Positions 59,001 to 64,000 of a stretch of 64,000 nucleotides of DNA are shown here, piece after piece. A model generated the notes under the pieces. It was given only the letters and a program-made list of their open reading frames with translations. It was not told where the DNA came from and did not search any database. Location of the stretch: contig CM068549.1 of NCBI GenBank assembly GCA_035048495.1, forward strand, positions 18,881,103-18,945,102, read 5' to 3'. Positions within the stretch are counted from its first letter, which is position 1, and each line of letters begins with the position of its first letter. Both the position numbers and the translations under genes were made by a program. This DNA comes from Euptelea pleiosperma (taxonomy: Eukaryota; Streptophyta; Magnoliopsida; Ranunculales; Eupteleaceae).

Positions 59001-59815
59001 GATGGCCTTTCATGCTCTTTTCAACTGTCCTATAAGCGCCAAGGCATGGTATGCATCAAATCTATCCCTTCGTACGTCCCACCTTTCAAACCAAGATCTT
59101 GGGGAATGGTTAACCGGCATTTTAACGGTTTCATCAGAGGATAACGAAGGTGACAGCTTCAATCGCAATTATGTGTGCATTTTGCTTTGGAGATTATGGT
59201 ATCTTCGAAACGACATTATTCATGGTCACATGCACAAGAACCCGTTTCAGATCCTCCAAACCATTTCAGTCTATATCACCCCTGCCACCATACAGTCTTC
59301 TCCAACCAAAGCTACGGCTAAAATGGTCCCCTCCGATTGGGACTCTCAAGTTAAACACAGATGCTTCTTGGAATTGCAACACCGGTGTCTCAGGCTTGGG
59401 TTTTATTCTAAGGAATCATTCTAATCATTGCATTCTGGCAGGCGGAACTAGAACCAAAGCACACTCAGAAGAAGAAGCTGAAACCAGAGCCATCAAATGG
59501 GCACTAAACGTGATATGGCCTCTTCAAGGCGGTTCTCTGATCGTAGAAGCCGATGCACAGAATGTTATCTCAAATCTGCACAACAGATCTTTTGACGTGG
59601 GTTGGTCATCCATAGCCCATCTGATGGATATTTTAGAACTTTATTCTCCTACTTCTTCTCTATCTTTTGTTTATACGCTGAGATCCGTTAATGGCTCGGC
59701 TCATACTATTGCCTCTAAGGCATCTTCTTTTTTGGACCCTTTTTTTTGGAGTTCTGACCTCCCCTCCTGGCTCTCAGAAGTCATTAAGGTCGATGGAGCT
59801 TGTTCCCGTTTTTAA
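56007..59815 (+). pseudogene. LINE (plus) ORF2: endonuclease, RT, zf-RVT, RNase H
   Basis: Starts MLITAWNC, then TGA where the family has Arg (a CGA to TGA change). Endonuclease landmarks are WVIIGDFNEL, GTPFTWSNKRG, ERLDKAF and SDHCPIML. Reverse transcriptase follows with [45 protein letters not shown] and HLLFADDCMIF (about 58047-58080). zf-RVT is at 58711-59100 (PRRAQFFIWRL, CPRCQHHSEMAFHALFNCP). A plant L1 RNase H domain at about 59330-59812 keeps its acidic residues (LNTDAS, EEAETRAI, VEADAQ). Several frameshifts and stops make it non-functional. Confidence 0.92.
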
Positions 59816-59973
59816 TATCTATATAGCTTGCTTACAAAAAAAAAAAACCATTTTCTATATGTCAAGAAATTGTTCAAAAGATCAATGAATTTGTTCAGAC
59901 TATAGAGACAAGAAACAAAGTGAACCACGAGAATCAAAAAATAAACCATGTTGGACAGTCAGAACATGGCCAC

Positions 59974-60369
59974 CACTAAAAAGATCTTTTAATGGCGGTC
60001 ACTATCCATCGCTAAAAATAACCTGTAGCGACAGCCAAAGCTGCCCCCCGCTAAAAGTGCCATATAGCGACGATCACTAGCTGCCTATAAAAGTAACTTT
60101 TAGCGGCGGTCAATTTTGGCCGCCGTTGTACGACCATTAGCAACACAGCCAATGGCCGTCGGTGAATAAGGTATTAACCATATACGACTTGTTGGTCGTT
60201 GGAGAGGCACTTTTAGTCGTGGCCAGTTTTTGGTTTGGCCATCACTAAAACCTTTAGCGACGATATGATTAGCGGCGCCGGCATGCCCGGCGCTAAAAAC
60301 CATAGCGACGGTTTTTTAAACCTATTGCAATGGTCATGGCCGTCAATAAAAGTCTTATTTCCTGTAGTG
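59974..60369. mobile_element. Short CACTA-type element
   Basis: The left end CACTAAAAAGATCTTTTAAT and the reverse complement of the right end, CACTACAGGAAATAAGACTT, are related inverted termini. The interior is packed with subterminal motifs such as 'tagcgacggt', 'agcggcggtc' and 'gtagcgacag'. At 396 bp it has no transposase. The immediate 3-bp flanks do not match. Confidence 0.7.
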
Positions 60370-60788
60370 TGTTTTAAATTGCAACAACCAACATTTTATA
60401 AAGTGTTATGCTACATTAACATTTGAAAAAAGTGTGCATAATGGAAATAGCAGCAAATTAACAAAAGGAAAACGATGTATTGTACTACCTACTATAGCAT
60501 TTTTCATCTTTAGGTCCAGAATGTTGGATGGTACTTGAGATTTGTGGTGTGAATCTCATGGACCATCTACAGTCTGAAGCTATGGACAACGGTCATTATG
60601 GATGATGGTTGCATCCCATACGAAATTAGGAATCATCAAAAAGTCAAAGAAATGGAAAAGAAAATCTCTCGCAGAGAAGTCACTCAAAGTTTGACATGGT
60701 GCACTCTTTCAAGAGTAAAACTTTGATAAAAGTGGACTATATTCGAGGCCGATGACAGCCTATATTATTAGCCACGTGGCACATTCCA
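60370..60788. other. Intergenic with one interspersed repeat
   Basis: Bases 60510-60660 are a diverged copy of the repeat seen at 17985-18150 and elsewhere ('ttggatggta', 'tggaccatc', 'catcaaaaagtcaaag'). No gene. Confidence 0.5.
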
Positions 60789-61007
60789 TCAATAAGAGCT
60801 TTCTCCGAAACGTAGGAGTTATGACTACTCTTAGGCCCTGCTTCACTGCTTGGTTCACTTGCCACGATTTTGGAACTACACGCGATTGGTTGGGGGCATG
60901 CAAATGAGCTGGGTGCAAGTGGTTGCCCAGCCCTTGCAACTCCATAAAGAAATGGATGCAAGCATGTGGCAAATGAGTGCATTGAGTTAGCTCAACTTGT
61001 TCTTCTC

Positions 61008-61008
<1 letters not shown>

Positions 61009-61065
<57 letters not shown>

Positions 61066-61066
61066 T
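61009..61066. repeat. (AAT)n microsatellite
   Basis: About 19 uninterrupted AAT units. Leu-rich minus-strand translations here are artefacts of the repeat. Confidence 0.97.
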
Positions 61067-61199
61067 TATTTTTTATTTTTATTATCAGAAAAATAGAAAA
61101 ATAAAGAAAACAGAACAATAAAATTAAAATAAAAATAAGGTGAAAAATAGAAAAAAAATTAATTAAAAAATTAATTAAATCATAAAAAGAGAAGTACAA

Positions 61200-63110
61200 T
61201 CTATATAACAAAACAGGATGGTTGTCTCCCCCTCTTATCCGGCTTTATAAAGGATGGCCGAGATCTTATCACACCAAATGGATGGTGGATCTCAGCCACT
61301 CACACCCAATTTTGACAAATGCTTTGTTGATGAGTGCCGTGGGCACGGGTCACCGACTATTTACCTACATATAAGGAATTAAATGGGTTGGATTTACATA
61401 TAGCCCAAGGGTCAGGCTCAGGAGCCCCACTTTTTATGCCTCGAGAGGGGTGTTACCGTTAAAACGGATTGAAACGGCTAGGGGCAAAAATGGAAAAAAT
61501 AGATTTTAACGGAAAAAAGTGATGCTAAAATTCAAATTTTAAAATTTGAAAAAAATAAAATTTAACAGAAATTTAATGGTTTTCTTATACCCCTCTTATC
61601 TTATATGGCTTCAATAATAAGTGGCTGAGATCCACTATGCTTCATATCGATGGCTGAGATTAACTCCCACCCGATTTTGACAAACACTTTGTTGGAAAGT
61701 GCCACAGACACGGGTCACCCACGCATATATCAAGACAACTCAGTTGTATTCTCTTGTCTTATCCATCTATCTAATGTGGACGGTTAGATAAAGAGTGGTT
61801 GACGGATAGATTTCAGCCACTCAATCCGCTTCATTTGACCTCAATTTATTCAAAATTTAAATTTCAACACCGTTATTTTTTGTTATTTCTGTTATTTTAT
61901 CATTTCTCCCTCTGTGCGTTACAATCCGTTATAACAGCCGTTATAATGGACAAAACGGTAACGGCCCAGTCCGTTATACCGTTTGAGTGCCGACGGCACC
62001 CAATTTTAGCAATTGTCGGAGAGTGCCGTGTGCATGGGCCATTTACTATTCTATATAACAAAACACATTGGTTGTCTACCTACTTATACCTTCTCTTATA
62101 AGCATCAACAAAGAAGGGCCGAGATCTAATCCTCCCCCAAATAGACGGTGGATCTCCACCACTCACCTGATTTTGGCAAATTCTTTGTCGAGGAGTGCCG
62201 ATGGCATGGGGCAAGGCAGGCTCAGGAGCCCCACTTTTTATGCCTCGGGAGGGGTGTTACCGTTAAAACGGATTGAAATGGCCAAGGGTAAAAATGGAAA
62301 AATGGATTTTAATAGATTTTAATGATTTTAACGGAAAAAAGTGGTGCTGAAATTCAAAACTTAAAATTTAAAAATTGAAAATTGAAAATTAAAAATTAAA
62401 AAACAAATAGAATTTAAGGGAAATTTAATATATGGTTTTCTTATACCCCTCTTATCTTATATGGCTTCAATAATGAGTGGCTGAGATCCACTATGTTTCA
62501 TATCGATGGCTGGGATTAACTCCCACCCGATTTTGACAAACACTTAGTTGGAAAGTGCCGCGGGCATGGGCCACCCACGCATATATCATGACAACTCAGT
62601 TGTATTCTCTTATTTTATCCATCAAATGTGGACGGTTAGATAAAGAGTGGTTGAGATCAAATCCATCGATCTAATGTGGACGGTTAGATTTCAGCCACTC
62701 AATCCGCCTCATTTGACCTCAATTTATTCAAAATTTAGATTTCAACACCATTATTTTTTGTTATTTCTGTTATTTTCCCATTTCTCCCTCTATGCGTTAC
62801 AATCCGTTATAACAGCCGTTATAATGGAAAAAACAGTAATGCCCCAGTCCGTTATATTGTTTGAGTGCCGGAGGCACCCAATTTTTGCAAACGCTTTTGT
62901 CGAAGAGTGTTGCGGGCAGGGGCCATTTACTATTCTATATAGCAAAACACATTGGTTGTCTCCCTACTTATACATCCTCTTATAAGCATCAACAAAGAAG
63001 GACCGAGATCTAATCCTCCCCCAAATGAACGGTGGATCTCCCCCACTCACCTGATTTTGGCAAATTCTTTGTCGAGGAGTGCTAATGGCACGGGGCACCC
63101 ACTAGTATGA
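61200..63110. repeat. Tandem array, unit about 0.8-0.9 kb
   Basis: Two full units and a partial third. 'caggctcaggagccccact' recurs at about 61413 and 62217 (804 bp apart). The segment with 'gacggtggatctcc' recurs near 62147 and 63031, with a diverged form near 61282. Each unit includes GTTATAACGG-type text and 'gagtgccg' stretches. Non-coding. Confidence 0.85.
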
Positions 63111-63518
63111 AATAAAATAACTCATGCCACTTTTAAAAAATTAGAGAATATTGTGAGACCCATTTTTGGCATCTATTGATTGTGGGCTTACCATGCTTGT
63201 TGTAACCACATACGTGGGTTAATTAGTAAATAATGTCTTATACATGTTTTTCAATAAAATAAACCATTGCACTCATTTGCTTGCACTATCAACCAATCAG
63301 CTAAATTCTGTTTGCATCTATTAACAGGGTGTGAACCAAGCAGTTGTAGATGATTTGCATTACAATGAAAGCAATGCAACTCACTGCAATTGCACTGGAG
63401 TGCAAACTGCTTCCCAGTACAGCGAACCAAGCAGGGCCTTAAGGTCTTATATTTGAGTAGTAATGGACTCAATGGGCCTTGAGTATTTGAGTAGTAATGG
63501 ACTCAAGGGGCAAGTATT

Positions 63519-64000
63519 CACTACCAAAAAAAAGGCTTTTCCCGACGGCTCTAAACCGCCGGTAAAGTATTCACCGGCGGTTTTTAACCGCCACACAAAC
63601 CGCCGAAAATTTGCCGACGGTGTAGGAAATAGGTCAACACCGGCGGTTTTAAAACCGCCGCGGAAGTGATAATTCCGACGGTTATAAACCGTTGATGTTA
63701 GTTTTCCCCGGCGGTGATTTTGACCGCCGATGTTATCCTATTACGTATGCTGTCCCAAATTCCGGTGGTTGATAACCGTCGGTGTAAATACTTTGCCTGC
63801 GGTTTATAACTGCCGATGTTATTCTTCTCCGGCAGTTTGAGAAACCGCCAGTGTTATTCTTTTACCTATGCCGTCACATATTCCGTCGGTTGTAACCGCC
63901 GGTAAATCCAATCAATTTTTTTTTTTAAATCTAGTGCCTAGTCATTCATATCCATGACCTGATAGAATAAACAAAAAATCCAATAAAATAAAAAATAGAA
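63519..64000. mobile_element. CACTA-type element, 5' end, runs off the window
   Basis: Begins CACTACCAAAAAAAAGGCTT and is followed by dense inverted subterminal motifs ('ccggcggttt', 'aaccgccggt', 'ccgacggt') up to about 63905, as in En/Spm subterminal regions. The rest lies beyond the window. Confidence 0.75.

Larger units (their letters stand above)
47871..59857 (+). mobile_element. L1-type LINE, plus strand, with target duplication
   Basis: AACCATTTTCTA at 47871-47882 and again at 59846-59857 looks like a 12-bp target-site duplication (its first two A may belong to the tail). It brackets a pyrimidine-rich 5' region, ORF1 with DUF4283 and a zinc knuckle, ORF2 with endonuclease, reverse transcriptase and RNase H, a very short 3' UTR and a poly(A) tail at 59836-59847. 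Subtracting the nested LINE leaves about 5.8 kb, a normal full length for plant L1. Both ORFs are broken. Confidence 0.88.
60834..63438. mobile_element. PIF/Harbinger-like non-autonomous element
   Basis: The termini GGCCCTGCTT (left) and AAGCAGGGCC (right) are perfect 10-bp inverted repeats. Further similarity follows (CTTGGTTCACT against CTTGGTTCGCT, offset by an 8-bp insertion on the left). TTA flanks both sides (60831-60833 and 63439-63441), the target duplication of this superfamily. The 2605-bp interior has no transposase; it holds a microsatellite and a tandem repeat array. Confidence 0.82.
60789..63513 (+). pseudogene. RLP LRR exon fragment split by a transposon
   Basis: Bases 60789-60833 match the 147-bp RLP exon (NKSFLRNVGVMTTL, compare NESFLPYVGVMASL at about 19527). 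Bases 63442-63478 continue it (KVLYLSSNGLNG, compare KALALVGIGLNG). The two halves abut exactly when the Harbinger-like element and one TTA are removed. A roughly 30-bp duplication of the LRR end ('ttgagtagtaatggactcaa' twice) and a CACTA element follow. It is an isolated exon with no neighbours. Confidence 0.8.

Noticed and set aside
61009..61211. Leucine-rich minus-strand frame ending in a hydrophobic stretch
   Set aside because: Artefact of the (AAT)n microsatellite and adjacent A/T-rich sequence.

Overview
This is nuclear DNA from a flowering plant. The evidence is spliceosomal GT-AG introns, plant receptor-like protein (RLP) genes, a Ty1/Copia element primed by initiator methionine tRNA, plant L1-type LINEs that carry an RNase H domain, and CACTA, Harbinger and hAT-like elements. 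The species cannot be fixed from the sequence. There are no operons, tRNAs, rRNAs or CRISPR arrays that I can see.

The core (about 8.6-42.6 kb) is a tandem cluster of leucine-rich-repeat RLP genes, the cell-surface immune-receptor type with an LRR ectodomain, one membrane span and no kinase. Two copies can be joined into complete reading frames: RLP-1 (14403-21939, eight exons, about 1119 aa) and RLP-2 (31651-37395, six exons, about 1044 aa). They sit in a segmental duplication (about 11.34-24.84 kb against 28.80-40.21 kb). A third copy (41256-42570) is a broken 5' end. At least eight shorter RLP pieces are scattered around them. Every intron is phase 1, so LRR exons can be gained, lost or skipped without breaking frame. 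RLP-1 carries one more 159+72 bp exon pair than RLP-2.

Left flank (1-8.6 kb): a decayed Copia element in minus orientation (352-5368, target duplication GGCTA), inserted into a repeat whose uninterrupted copies lie downstream of both RLP genes. Next comes a 1.8 kb hAT-like element (6702-8476) that holds a piece of a BAHD acyltransferase gene.

Right flank (42.6-64 kb): anonymous AT-rich DNA, then a plus-strand L1 LINE (47883-59847, 12-bp target duplication) that contains a second, minus-strand, 5'-truncated LINE (about 49592-55752). After it lie a short CACTA element, and an LRR exon fragment split by a 2.6 kb Harbinger-like element with TTA target duplication. The start of another CACTA element runs off the window end.

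I found no unknown multi-gene system. The strongest biology is LRR-module turnover: a repeat-bearing exon unit has been duplicated within one receptor, amino-acid changes between the two receptors concentrate at predicted ligand-facing positions, and transposons with readable target duplications order the events.
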